Source of the DNA: Sipunculus nudus
Taxonomy: Eukaryota > Annelida > Sipuncula > Golfingiida > Sipunculidae
Direction of reading: 5' to 3'
NCBI GenBank assembly: GCA_026874595.1
Contig: CM049317.1
Coordinates: forward strand, 28,645,401-28,709,400
Length of the DNA stretch: 64,000 bases
Part shown: positions 38,401 through 50,869 of the stretch, in pieces
How positions within the stretch are numbered: position 1 is the stretch's first letter
How the letters are laid out: each line of letters begins with the position of its first letter
Notes under the pieces: model-generated
Told to the model about the DNA's origin: nothing
The model's database searches: none
The model's input: only the letters and a program-made list of their open reading frames with translations
Made by a program: the position numbers and the translations under genes

Positions 38401-39394
38401 CTATCTCTCTCTCACTAATGGATTCAGGGGTCTAAGATTAAAAATTATTAATAATCATTGGCTTTGGAACACTGAAATAAATATATTTTATATGTTAAAC
38501 ATTGATTTATGTTAAAATAAAAGAAGGAAAACCATTCAAGTGGGTAACTACAACATAGAGACATGACATATTAAAAATACATATAACACGCGATAAAGGT
38601 ATGTATAAATTGTTCTTCTACCATGACAAAATACGGGACTTTTATGTCATTTTTTTTTTAATTTAAATTCGTCAAAATTTCCTCCGATCGAATTTTAGCG
38701 GGTTTTTTATTTTGTCTTTCCAAAGAAGTAATTGTGTCGAATAAAAACCAAAATAAACTGTCTACCATTTTTTCCATGTACAAACCTAATGTCTGACTTC
38801 AACGACCTCACTAAACAAGCCAGGAAGATAGCTGCAGTATGCTTGCCAGTTGCCGTATTTCATGATCACGAAAGATAGCATTTACATTATGGATGTAATT
38901 ATCATACCCAGTTAATGTGCAAGACTGTATGTTTCATTTATAGTTGGTGTATTTATAATTTAAATGGAGAGAGAATGTTTTGTACCTTTTGTACTACAGG
39001 TATAATGAAAATTTAATGAAAATAATTATCATCGTTATTTTTTTTTTATTGTTATTATTATAAAAAGTAGTAGTAGTAGTAGTAGAAGTAGAAGTTGTTT
39101 TTTGTTGTTATTTCAGGTTACTTAAGGTAATGTATCTAAATAATCATAATTAATCATATCGGGGGGGGGGGGTAATCTGAAATTGGAGGGGGTACCCCCC
39201 GGTAATCTGAAAGGGGGGTTATTTGAAATAGGTACTTCAATTTAATGAGGTCACGTAAGCCGACTTCTATGCCTCGACGCAGCATAGAAGCAAGTAGAAT
39301 GCTTCAGAAGAACGGGGTCTCTGTTTAAATGTATTGAAAGCTACTTAACTAATTGTAAACAATGCGTGGTTCTAGAGGGCTCAGAGTCAAATAG

Positions 39395-39399
<5 letters not shown>

Positions 39400-39434
<35 letters not shown>
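39400..39434. repeat. (TA)n microsatellite at LINE boundary
   Basis: TA tract directly abutting the start of reverse-transcriptase homology at about 39436. Confidence 0.95.
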
Positions 39435-39435
<1 letters not shown>

Positions 39436-39436
<1 letters not shown>

Positions 39437-40470
39437 CAGGTGTGCCGCAGGGTTCTATACTGGGACAACTCTTGTTTCTTGTTTATGTAAGCGATATTGA
39501 ATTGCACATGAAAAATAATATTAAAATGTAAGCTGATGACACCTGTGTATATTCTGTTACTGATAACCCGGACGAATCAGCAGATTCACTCAACAGTGAC
39601 TTGCAGCGCTTGAGCCAGTGGGCTAAGAAATGGCATTTACAAGAACCCAACGAAAACTAAAGTTATATGTGTGTCAAGTAAAAATCGTACAGTACTCATC
39701 CACTGCTGTATTTTGATGACGTCAAACTGAATGACATGACCAGCGTAAAACACCTCGGGGATATACTTACAAAAGACTTGTCATTGTTCGAACAAAATAA
39801 TAATTTTTGGTCTTAACACTTCCACAAAATGCCATTTTAAAATATTATAAATTCTACATGACTATGAAAATATTAACCCTTCCAAAAAATGCCATTTTAA
39901 AATATAATAAATTCAACATGACTATGAAAATACTGGAACGGTTGTACAAAACAATGGTTCTTCCGGTTTTAGAATACGGGTCACAAGTATATAAGAGCTG
40001 CACAGCGAAAGAAACTAATCAAGTAGAAATCATCCAGAGAAGAGCCGCACGTATCTGCACCGGCGCTTTAATCACAACTACTCAAACAAAATGTAGGATG
40101 AGCTGCATTGGCCTCAACTGTGCTTGAGGAGATATTTTGAAATACTTCTCACATTTTCAAAAATGATCAATAAGCTATCGCCAATTTATTAGAGGAAACT
40201 AATTCCAGGGGGCGCGACGATTCCAACTCTTATAATCTACGAAATAAAAACAACACATATATACCACTTATGCTAAAAGAACAATAAAAAAATCTTTTTT
40301 TTGCCAAGTTCGTATAAAAAAATGGAATAAATTGCCCATTGAAATAAGAAATATTAATTGTTTTAATTTTTTCGAGCGCGCCCTGAAAATTAATTTATTC
40401 AAAACAAAGAAACCAGGAGGCACTTGTTTCTATTTTTCCGTCAAAAAAGAAGAGATAATTATCAAAAGAT
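39436..40470 (+). mobile_element. Decayed LINE: reverse transcriptase C-terminal half
   Basis: Starting right after the TA tract, the frame gives GVPQGSILGQLLFLVYVSDI, then (after a stop) ADDTCVYSVTDNPDESADSL, the RT motif with the ADD catalytic signature. Further on are LERLYKTMVLPVLEYGSQVY and QRRAARICTG, and in shifted frames KWNKLPIEIRN-like sequence near 40320. This is the standard order for Jockey/CR1-group LINEs. A 60-base internal direct repeat (39825-39870 and 39885-39930) and several stops and frameshifts are present. Confidence 0.8.
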
Positions 40471-40499
40471 TCGAAGCTTGTCCCATGACTTAGTACGGA

Positions 40500-41290
40500 C
40501 TTATTGAAAATCGGGAAAACGGAGAGCCCATTATGCAACTGTATACTGCAGCTGAAGTAAAGCACGCAACACTATTTATTACAATGATCAAGGTACAACC
40601 GAAATCGATCCGACATGTTCATGTTCATTGAAACAGCATTTGACGAAGAAAAATACGATGTAAATTTCTGTATCAGACTTGACCCTACAACTAAAACTTA
40701 AAACGAAAAGTGAAAAGAGTTCATATTACATAGGAGAATTCCCGCATCAGACTTTCTAAGAGATAAGATACGCATAGCCTTAACTCGGTTTATTATATAT
40801 AAACAAAACTTTTTTTAAATAATTCAATGTACATATACCAGAGTGCCTCACTACTTATATCTTGAACCCGCTTCTATTGCAGAATATAGTAAACGGTTAT
40901 CCCGCTATATTGTTTTTACGTCAGTTAATGTTTAGTCATTCTGTAAGATTATTTTTCGCCTATATTATGCTGTATATATTTTAGCACGTGCTTATATGAC
41001 ACCTTATGCTTAAAAGTCACCTTATGCGTAAATGTTTATATGTTGTGATCGTCATTGTTAACATGTTATACATGCTTACAGGAGAGCATGTCTATTAGCC
41101 AATGGCTACTTTGTAATCCTGTTAACATAAATATGTTCAAACCACGAAGATTTTGTAAGAAAAGGGCGACGACAAAGGTTTTGTTTTTCAAAATTAAATG
41201 TTAATACATCATTAGTTATTGAACAAAAAAATGCAATGAACTGTAGCATATATTGTTCAAGAATTATGTCTATGATTAGTCAGTAACAGA
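40500..41290. other. Unassigned spacer
   Basis: AT-rich, with no coding or repeat signal recognised between the LINE and satellite array 3. Confidence 0.4.
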
Positions 41291-41294
41291 ACTT

Positions 41295-42560
41295 GCTATT
41301 TCGCAGGTCTCTTTGCTACCAAGTACATTGCGCTTTGCTGTCGCTAGTTAATATGGCCAGTAAACCCTGCTACTGCGCAGGTCAATGTGTTACTATGCGA
41401 CTACTAATTCCTTACATGCCTAGTGCAAAGCTTGTTGCAGGCCTATCCGGGCGACCTATGGTTACAAAGATTGGACTGAAACTAAAGCATCAAAAGTTTT
41501 GATCGTAATAGATAGCCATCATGTGGTTCTCGCTACCGCGCATATCTGATTTGCTACCGCGCAGATTGCGCATTGCAATCGCAGCTAAATATGGTCGATG
41601 CCACTTGCTACCGCGCAAATGTATTTGCTACTTTGCGACAGTTAATTGCTTTGAATGGTCGTGTCCGAGCGACCCCTGGCAGCAAATACTTCAACACGTT
41701 TACACAAGCAGAATTTGCGATCGCAAATTCATATTCCCCAGGGTAGCAGGCAACAACAACGTCCTACCACGCTGGTCTGTTTGCTACCGCGCACATTGCG
41801 CATTGGGATCCAGCTGAATATGACCCATGGCATTTGCTAACGCGCACATCTGTTTGCTACTTTGCGACAGTTAATTACTACCGCGCATTTTGCTTTGAGT
41901 GGTCGTGTCCGAGCGACCTCTGACAGTAAAGACTTGCACTACGTTAATAGTAGCAGATTGTGCGATCGCACAGGCATAGTCTCCATGCGTAGGAGCTGAC
42001 AGCAACTTGCTACCGCGCAGGTCTGTTTGCTACCGCGCACATTGCGCATTGCCAGCTGAATATGACCCATGGTATTTGCTAACGCGCACATCTGTTTGTT
42101 ACTTTGCGACAGTTAACTGCTACCGCGTATATTGCTTTGAGTGGTCGTGTCCGAGCGACCTCTGACAGTGAAGACTTGCACTACGTTAATAGTAGCAGAA
42201 TTTGCGATCGCAAGGACATAGTCCCCATGCATTGGAGCTGAAAGCAACTTGCTACCGCGCAGGTCTGTTTGCTACCGCTCACATTGCGCATTGCGAAGAC
42301 AGCCATTTGCTACCGCGCAGTTCTGATTTGCTACCGCGCAGTTTGCGCGTATGAGGCGGTTTGTGTCTGATGGTAGCAAGTCAAGTTGCTGCTCATTGCG
42401 CGATGTCGCAAGCAATGCGCAAGGGTAGCAAATGCTACTGTGCGACTGCTATTTGCTACCGCGCACTTTGCGCTCAATAGCCTTTGAACGCATAATAGTA
42501 GCAAGATGAGTGGATCCTGAGTGCGCGTTGTGCCGGGCTATGCGCAATGGTAGCAAAGAA
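41295..42560 (+). repeat. Satellite array 3: about 243-bp unit built on TTTGCTACCGCGCA
   Basis: GTCGTGTCCGAGCGACC occurs at 41658, 41902 and 42144, giving a period of 242-244 bases. Within each unit the word TTTGCTACCGCGCA (or a variant) recurs several times with TTTGCGACAGTTAA and ACATTGCGCATTG. A 20-base perfect palindrome, GAATTTGCGATCGCAAATTC, lies at 41711-41730, and a part copy at about 42199. The array ends near a very long TA tract. Confidence 0.9.
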
Positions 42561-42602
42561 TCCCATAGATTAGTCTGAAAAACCGACAGTTCCCCGCATA
42601 TA

Positions 42603-42603
<1 letters not shown>

Positions 42604-42692
<89 letters not shown>
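42604..42692. repeat. Long (TA)n microsatellite
   Basis: Nearly 90 bases of TA with a single phase slip, the longest in the window. Confidence 0.97.
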
Positions 42693-42697
<5 letters not shown>

Positions 42698-43039
42698 CGC
42701 AACTATGATTACCTCTTAGAGTCGATATCCTCACCCTTGAAGATAAACGCCGCTGTTCAGACATGGTTTAACCTGTGGATAGGAAATAAGAGGTGGCATC
42801 TTAGTTTGAATAAATGCTACTTTACCATACTAAGGCAGCAGCGGTTTTGGGTTTAATATGTAACAACACTGTAGTTTTGATGTTGCTCATCCAGTTGTTG
42901 GGTTGTTATCAATATATAGTTTGAAGGTTCATAACAACTTAAGCATTGGATTACCATTGCTTTGCACGAGTATATTAATTTTGTATGTCTTTCTAGGACG
43001 ATTTTGAAATATCTTAATTTTACCAATAAAACTGCTAAA

Positions 43040-43660
43040 TATGTGTAACCTTTTTAGAAATCTGCGCCCGGACGATAAATATATCATAATTTGCATCAGA
43101 GAATTTTGTTCGTCTTATTGCCACTTTACGCTATTAAGATTTGAATGGATTTTGCTAAAATTGTGTGGAAGGTTTGGACACCACCAAGGAGCAATCCATT
43201 CATGCCAGTTCCATGTGCTGCCCTTTAAACACCAGTATTGTACACGAGCTATCTTCTTGTACAATGGTCGTATACATATTTCAAAACCTCTGTCGCTCTT
43301 GTTTTGGGGCTTGTTTGGTTTCACTGTGAATTTCCGGAAGGTTGAGGAGCTTGATGTTCTTGCTTCTCTCTTTATTTTCTAAATATTCAGTTCTTTTATC
43401 AAGCTGTTTGCTGGAGCAAACTTCGAGGACTTTTGCCAAGTCTGACTTGACGATGGCCAACTCAGCTTGGACCAATTCAATATTTCCGATATGGAGGTCA
43501 ATTCTAGGGCACCTATTCTGGTCTCCAGCGTTTCTACTTTTATATGCAGGTTATCTTCTTTTTGTTCTATTCTGTCAAAAAGCGAGATTTTTTTTCTAGA
43601 TAGCTTCAGGCGTTACCTTGGAGTCGTTTGTCGGTTCCATGGTTGCTATGCGACGTGATG
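43040..43660 (-). mobile_element. LINE ORF1-like fragment (coiled-coil type)
   Basis: Minus-strand frames read AIVKSDLAKVLEVCSSKQLD, then RTEYLENKERSKNIKLLNLP, resembling the end of the coiled coil and the start of the RNA-binding region of L1/Tx1-type ORF1 proteins (ENRSRRNN-like position). A frame change leads into KKIARVQYWCLKGSTWN. Reading is broken by shifts. It lies about 1.8 kb upstream of, and opposite to, the L1/Tx1-like element at 45.4 kb, so it is probably a separate insertion. Confidence 0.4.
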
Positions 43661-43989
43661 GCTCGCTGTGGCTGATCAGCTGATTGCCGCTCGACTCGGA
43701 TTTTTCCCTATGATTACTCGCTAAAACAAACGTTTTCTCTTGGTTTATTTTCACGGTTCAAGACCGGTACTTATATTAACTATGCACGTTTATACTTATG
43801 ATATTCAGCAGCTTTCTAGTATGTAGCGAAGCAATTTGTCCCCTCTTCGCGCTCGCCCTTCTCTTGACATTTGTCACGTGACCAACCTATCGCCTTTGGT
43901 AAGGTTGGCCAGTATTTGTATAGGTACTTATAAGAAATGCATGGAATTTTATAATATAATATCATCTGAAGAGTTACATCTGAGTGCAA

Positions 43990-44955
43990 GACACGGGGTA
44001 ATCGTAATCAGTAATCGTAATCAATTACAATTGATTGAATTGTTTTCAAGTAATCGTAATCGAAATCGATTACATTTATTTTAAAAGGAAAGTGAATGTA
44101 ATCGTAATCAACTACTCTCCCAATGTAATCGTAGTCATCATAATTAGGTATGATTACATTTATTACTTTTGTATTTTCCAATTTTAAACAGCTATGGTTA
44201 ATGTTTACTAAAACACTTGTTATGTAATATGTGAGACTGGTCACAAGTATAAGCCTACAGTACTGAACAGTCTAAACGTACAACACTGTGGCCAGTAAAT
44301 TTGTACAACATCATGTCCAGTGTGCCCTGCAAACACAAATGTGTCTAAAAAATAGAGAATTAAGATTTCATGAGCTCAACACATATACAGTAAACTCTAC
44401 AGAAAATGGAATATTCGAGGATCATGAGCAGACATGGGCATTATATTCTAGTAAAGGTGATCACTGTTACTATAATCATATTTTTGGCTGGCAGAAACCC
44501 ACATTTGAATCATGTAGCCCGCCCAGCCCCGCATAAGCCAGCTTTTAGCCCGAATACGCCCCCGCGCCTCATCATATTTCTATGACCCATCCTGCGAAAT
44601 CTTGAAATCAAGACTAATGTTTATAAAGTGAAGCAAGCATTTTAAATGTTATAAAATCATGTCTATTTATTCTTCAGACTATTTTATCTATCACCATATT
44701 TTGATTAGACTAACGATTGGATCTGTATACTTTTTTTATAAGTTTTCCTTTCTTTGATGCATTTGAATAAAGGTTAGAGTATACAATTCTTGCAAAACAT
44801 TTTGAAAATATTAAGGTTTGTAATCGTGGCACGAATCATGATTACTTTTTTGAGTAATCACAAAGTAGTCATAAACGTAATCGATTACATGAACTTATTT
44901 CGGTAATCGTAATCGTAATCGATTACATATATCAAGTAATCACCCAATGTCTAGT
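43990..44955. mobile_element. Possible MITE-like element with TAATCGTAATCGATTAC ends
   Basis: Both ends (43998-44150 and 44815-44945) are packed with GTAATCGTAATC and its reverse complement, separated by about 650 bases of unrelated DNA. The ends could pair with each other. No transposase or clear target duplication was seen. Confidence 0.4.
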
Positions 44956-45462
44956 GAGTGCAGTATGGCAAGTAATATAAACAAAGGAGGTGAGTAGTTG
45001 CTGAAGCAGATTCGGAGTTCTCTTTTGACGTATTGGGTAATTTGTCAGTATTTTTAATACGTGTGAGTGCTAAGACACTAATACAGGCTTCGAAAGCAAC
45101 TTCTTTAATTATGTTTAACACTTATGTGCACTCGGTAAACCCGGTCTACGCATAACAAGTTGGACTTGTTTTATGTATATAGCCACTATCAGGACCCATA
45201 CTGGACATGTGTGCCTTTTCTGCATGTTACACATGCTGAGGTGTACTGGGGGTGCAGAGTTTATTTGTATTTATGTGAACTGGTGTTATGTGTGACCCTG
45301 TTTGATTATCGATTTTATTGAGGTTACTTTGCTATAAAGAGAAAATATTTGATTATAAGACTTGGACTTTCACCTGATTTCCCAAATAGAAAAAAAATGT
45401 ATTAATATACCTGGACAATTTAGACTGTTGTTAAGCGTATAAAAAAGAGAATTTATATTCAT

Positions 45463-47613
45463 ATGTCAGATATAAGAATAATTACTTTAAATGTTAGAGG
45501 GATTGCAAATTATAACAAAAGAAGAGAGCTTTTTTTTAATTTGTTATATAACAGAACTGATCAGCTGATATTCCTACAAGAAACCCACAGTACTTAAACG
45601 GATGAAGCGTAATGGCAAGCTGAGTGGGAAGGAAAACTGTGTTTGCTCACGGAGAATCAAATGCCAGAGTTGTATGTCTGTTAATTAAAATTCGGTAGGA
45701 GCAGACATTTATGAAACTAAAGTAGATTGGACATTTGGACATTTTATTGTTTGCGATATAACGTTAGGGGATCATAGATTAACTTCGTCTGTCATATATG
45801 GTCATGATGATCCAATCTTCTTTAAAAATGTGATAGGAAAAAAATAGGGCAATATCCAATGATAAATGTATCATGGGAGGCGATTTTAATTAGTTATAGG
45901 CAACGAAAAGGATAAGTTTGGAATTCAGAATATGACCCATAAACAATCTAGAGCCATATGAAAGGAATGGTGTAATGGATTCGTTATGATAGATATTTTG
46001 AGGCATTATCATCCAGATGAAAGAGGATTTACATGGAGCAGAAATAAACCCTATAATATTTCAAGCAGACTTCATTACTTTCTAGTTTCAAAATGTTTGA
46101 CAAATTATATAGAACAAGCACAGATTCAAAATAGTTTTAAAAGCGATCATTTTTCTTTCCAAATTACACTTAAACTAACAGAAAATTCTCGCAGTCCTAG
46201 ATGATTCGAATTATATCAAAATAGAGTAGAAAGATTTTATATAATTCTAAAGAGACAGGAGGATTGGACATGATAAACATTGAATGCAAAAATATTGCCC
46301 TAAAAGTAGCCTGGATAAAAAGACTCCTCATTTGAGAGGAGTTAAAGCTAAAAATAATTTAATATATTTGTGCGAAAAGGAAACACAGATCTTTTCTATG
46401 ACAGGTGGCTCTCTATTAAGGTATAACATTTTGTTAAACTAATTAGAGAAGTATAACATATTATTTACACAAACAGTCATGTAAGTGTATAAAGCTTGTT
46501 TTTTTAACTTCTATGTATATTGGTATATACATAGTAGCATACATCAAAATACTTATGTATACCCATATATTTTGTCGATTTGTATTGTCTTGCTTAGTAT
46601 GTAACGTTGTATTTTGTAGTTTTGAACAAACAGGTGTGCAGGACAACATATAGGAAGATTTTCCTAGTCTATGTATTGTTTTTGGGAAATAAAAATTCAT
46701 TTAAAAAAAAGCTAAAAATATGGAGTGAACTGGCCGTAACGAATTTAAGAAAGAATATTAAATATATCCTTGAAGGGAATATTAATGAAAAGGATACTAT
46801 ATCTTTATCTGTTAAGTGCCGTCAGTTTTGGGTAGAGATCTTGTTGGGCAAGATATAAGTACAAAAATGTGAATAATATTAAAGACATACTTGAGGAACA
46901 ATTATGGTTCAATTCAAATATTAAAATTGATGAAAGAGTGGTATGTAAAAAAAGTTTGATACAGAAAGGATTTACAAAGCTGAAACATCTCTTGCGTGAG
47001 AGCGGGCATAATTTATGATGGTTGAAATATAATTAATTAAATGTAAAATACGGTTGTAAAATTAATTTTCTAGAATATCAAAGCTTAAAGAACTCCTTAC
47101 CCTTACCATGGAAGAAATGTATTACAGATAATATCGATTATAGTGAGGTAAAATCAGAGACAAGAAACAAACTAGATTTTTGTAACCTTAATATAAAAAA
47201 AGACCAAAACTGTTTATAGAAAGGCTTTAAAGGATTTCAGTGAGAAACCTGAGAAAACGGTCAAAAGATGGATGTTAGAGTAAACTGTCACAGAAGATGA
47301 GGTATATAAAGGCTTTAAAAATTTACAGAACAACAATTGATAGTAAACTGAGATAATTCCAGTACAGGATAATGCATAACTGCTTAGTTTTGAATTCCTT
47401 TCTCTTTAAAAGAAATTTGGCGAATGATGCCTTTTGTACATTTTGTAAACAGGAAGAAGAGACTATGAAACATATACTTTTGCCCCAAAGTACGTACAAT
47501 ATGGAACAAAATTAAAAATAATTTGTTGGAGGAAAACCAGCCACAAGTAAACGAATTAAGATGAAAGGAGGTTATTTTGAATGATTAAGGGCAAACGCTA
47601 TTATTCTGTTTAA

Positions 47614-47666
<53 letters not shown>

Positions 47667-48015
47667 GGTGTAAAGGTCAGTTGGCAGATTTTACAGAACT
47701 GTGTAGGTATTTAGAACAGGTGTATCATGTTGAAGGAAATATTGCAGGTAAAAACAAAAAAAAATATATTTACATTTAGAAAAATGGGGACATTTCTTAA
47801 TCGATTTACAATCATTAAAGTAACCAGTGCAAGCAGGTAGCAAAAGCAAAACTATTTGTTGGGTTAGTTCCCGTAAGTCTTTTTGTGTTAGGTATGTATT
47901 GTGTAGGAAGCGTTTATTGTATTGTAACTTTATTACCTTTTTTTTTTTTTTTTTGCTTTTGTATGTTTCCGTGTATGTGTAATGTTTTTTTATGAATAAA
48001 TTCTTGTTAAAAAAA
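45463..48015 (+). mobile_element. L1/Tx1-like LINE, internally deleted, with poly-A tail
   Basis: The ATG at 45463 begins MSDIRIITLNVRGIANYNKR and RTDQLIFLQETHST, the first motifs of an APE-type endonuclease. At 45986-46204 comes ILRHYHPDERGFTWSRN and the SDH motif (SFKSDHFSFQI). The core reverse transcriptase is missing. Sequence resumes near 46258 with GGLDMINIECKNIALKVAWI and reaches a zinc-knuckle-like FCTFC region at about 47440. The end is TGAATAAATTCTTGTTAAAA at about 47990-48010 followed by poly-A, a typical LINE 3' end. Numerous stops mark it as dead. A (TA)n tract interrupts it at 47617-47660. Confidence 0.82.
47617..47660. repeat. (TA)n microsatellite inside the LINE
   Basis: Perfect TA repeat of about 44 bases. 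Confidence 0.96.
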
Positions 48016-48019
48016 AATG

Positions 48020-49480
48020 TTTAATTATACGGGGCGATGTTGCAGCTGGGTAATTTGGGATAGCAGCCTTCTCCTCTGCAATACTGTCCTTCTAAAAACA
48101 TCGATCTTCTTGCAATACCTTGAACAGCATGTAACCCTCTTCAAAATCTCCAGTGTAGAATTTGACTGCTCTAAGAAACATATACTAGTCACGAAAAAGT
48201 CTAATTAAAATGCATTATTTTCAACAACCAAACAACATTACAATCAATTCACAAAACATACAAACAATATACACACACATATAGATATTGAGTTTTAATA
48301 CTAAAAACAAAAACTTATTTGAATATAAATTAAAGTATAATGTATCTAATATATATGTGTATATGTGTGTGTAAATGTGCGGGTTTGTGCTGATTTATTT
48401 CAGTTGGCATGAAATTTGTTTTATTTATATATAAATGCTTATCACAGTTTATACAACAAATACACATTTAAACAGAGTTTACCATTTTATTCTAACAGAT
48501 ACTCAATGGAAAAGTTAAAAAAACACACTGAAGGAGAGCGAAAACACCCCTACTCTATATACAAAACACACGTTTAAAGTCCCAAAGCGGGTTTATATAT
48601 TATATCAGACCGAGAACGTTCATTAACAGGTAACATATGAAATGTTGATATTTCTTAAGGTTTGTTTGTTACTTCCAAAGATTTGAAATATTAAAATGAA
48701 TAATGTATTGCAGTTATTGTCAAGAAAAGGAAATTTTTATTTTACTTAGGTTTATTATCTAAGAGTCCTATAATTTAGTTTTTATCATTTAAATTTATCG
48801 TTCAAGTACTTTGTACTTACACGAGCCAAAAACAGCTATGTTGGTTGTCTTATGTCAAAATCATGATACATCGACCGTGCAGACTGCGTAGTGCCTGCAC
48901 TCGACGTGTCAAGGCCGGATTGGGAATAACAGGAGCAGAATTGAAGACTAAGAGATACAGCAGTCATGAAGATAAAAAAAAATCATCTCCTAGTTGGCAG
49001 CCTGTGCACTTGAGGAGTATAGAGCCAACAATGGCTAGGAACATAACCAAATGTTTCTAAAGTCCGTCCGCTCCGTCCTGTCAGTGGCTACACTAGGGAA
49101 TCCCCTTCCAAGATTATGCCGGGCCAGGTCCAGTTCGGCTTCTTCTGTAAAGGAACCCTTCATTTCCGCACGAATTGTGGATTATACACTGATTAAAATA
49201 TGTTTAAACTCTCATTATTACCCTTGATGTTACTGCTCAAAACGACGACGTAATAAATAGACATAACTTCCCCCGACCGTGTTAAACTCAACTGATGCTA
49301 CGACAATACCGCACGGCGTGTACTGGTTGTGACGTCTTTACGTGGCTGTTTGGCCTGGGGCCCCTCAGCTTGTTGGATTACGGGTCTTATGATTCCTGTT
49401 TTAAGTATTACGTTTTAAGTGGATTTTATTATACCTTATTTTGTACATATACAAGGAATTAGAGCACCGTCACCTTTAAT
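48020..49480. other. Intergenic DNA, no gene recognised
   Basis: AT-rich to about 48800, then GC-richer around 48870-49380 without recognisable coding or terminal repeats. Confidence 0.4.
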
Positions 49481-49489
49481 GTGCAAGCT

Positions 49490-50290
49490 ATGGGCCAAAA
49501 GCATTATTTTGAGTACTCATACTGTCGGACAAGGTACAAAATGAATCCGTTTGACCCAGAATTTTATTACGCAAGATCCAGAGAGGGTCTGGGCACGCTG
49601 AATGTCAGAAGGGCATAAAGTGTATCCAATCAGCCTGAACCCTCCTATCTTAAAATTCAAAGAGATCCTTGGCACATTTCCTTTACCGCCTAAGATAAGG
49701 TCATGATGACCAATATTCTGTGAACTACGAGTTGAAATCCGAATTATGAGCACCATTAATGACAGACAGGACACGAATCGTAACCAGTGGATCTAGAAAC
49801 GTTTACGTGTAGGAAGGGGAAGTCTCTGTAACGTTTCTTTTGGACATCCGAAATTTGGTCACTGTGCAGCATATGTGAAAGAACATTGTTTGATTACCCC
49901 ATAAGTGAGATTTGCACAATTTGTTACAGTTGGACGTAACATTTTCTAATGTATTTAAGATTCAGGGAGGTTCCTGTAATTTTTTCGTGAAAACCCTAAG
50001 TAAAGTCCCCTTGACCTATGTTTCGTGAACTTTGTGAATGGAAATGATTTGAGTGCACTGTATGTCAGATACAGACAAATCCTAGCCGTTAGACAAGAAA
50101 CCTCTAACATAGAATCCTGGAAGTTCCTGGTAAAATCTTATTGAAAACCCCAAATAAGGTTATTCTAACCAATTTGCTAGGGACTTAAGGCAAAAAAGTA
50201 TGATTTTGATCACTCTGGAAGTCATTCAACATATTGTTCAAGGTTCGATAATAAATACTTTTCACCAGATAATTATATGTTATTTGAGAT
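49490..50290. repeat. Degenerate tandem repeat, roughly 153-bp unit
   Basis: Related phrases (AAGATAAGGTCATGATGACC near 49690, TAAGTAAAGTCCCCTTGACC near 50000, AAATAAGGTTATTCTAACC near 50153) are about 153 or 306 bases apart, each followed by a TGTGAACT/GGGACTT-like word. Divergence is high, so unit borders are uncertain. Confidence 0.4.
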
Positions 50291-50869
50291 ATAATGTGTT
50301 ACTTTTTGGTTAGGCAAACTGCTCTATACGTAATTAAATACTTAGTGATGGGAAGACCAGAAAAACAAATGGCAGAAAAGTACCAAGGCGTGCATACCGT
50401 CTTGCCTAAATTAAAGAAGAACAGGAAAGGGTTACAGTAAAGCGAAATGTCAAAAGGTTATTCCGAATATTCTCTTAAATTATGTTACATATGCTGTTTT
50501 CTCCCGTCCCCAGCATGTTTATTATGCAGTATAATTACTAAATTGCGGAGTTGACGAACAAAACCAGAGTGTGTACATAAGGAATTTACCAATATAATTA
50601 GAAGAGCGTTGAACCCGAAACGTATGTACCGAACAATCAAATAAACTGCACAGACGATCATCTAACTTTTGGCTGGTTAATAATATGCTCTTTACGTCGC
50701 CATGCTAGCAATAAGATGTGTCCGTTTAATTAGCAGCAGCTTTGTATTTGTGATATATTTGTCAGATGTAATAACCACATGTAATACAATAATTTATGAC
50801 TGTGCTGATCCTGTGTGTACTGTATACCTATATTAGTTGTAAATGTAGTTGGATATGGATTGCTACAGA

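Larger units (their letters stand above)
36310..39240. mobile_element. Possible 2.9-kb composite element with inverted poly-G/TAATCTGAAA ends
   Basis: The left end (36325-36450) has repeated TTTCAGRTTACCCCC words and a 24-base perfect palindrome at 36370-36393 centred on ATCGAT. The right end (39165-39240) has GGGGGGTAATCTGAAA words, the reverse complement, and GGGGGTACCCCC. The interior contains other elements (a pogo-like MITE and a LINE end), so it may be nested. No transposase was recognised and target-site duplications were not found. Confidence 0.4.
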
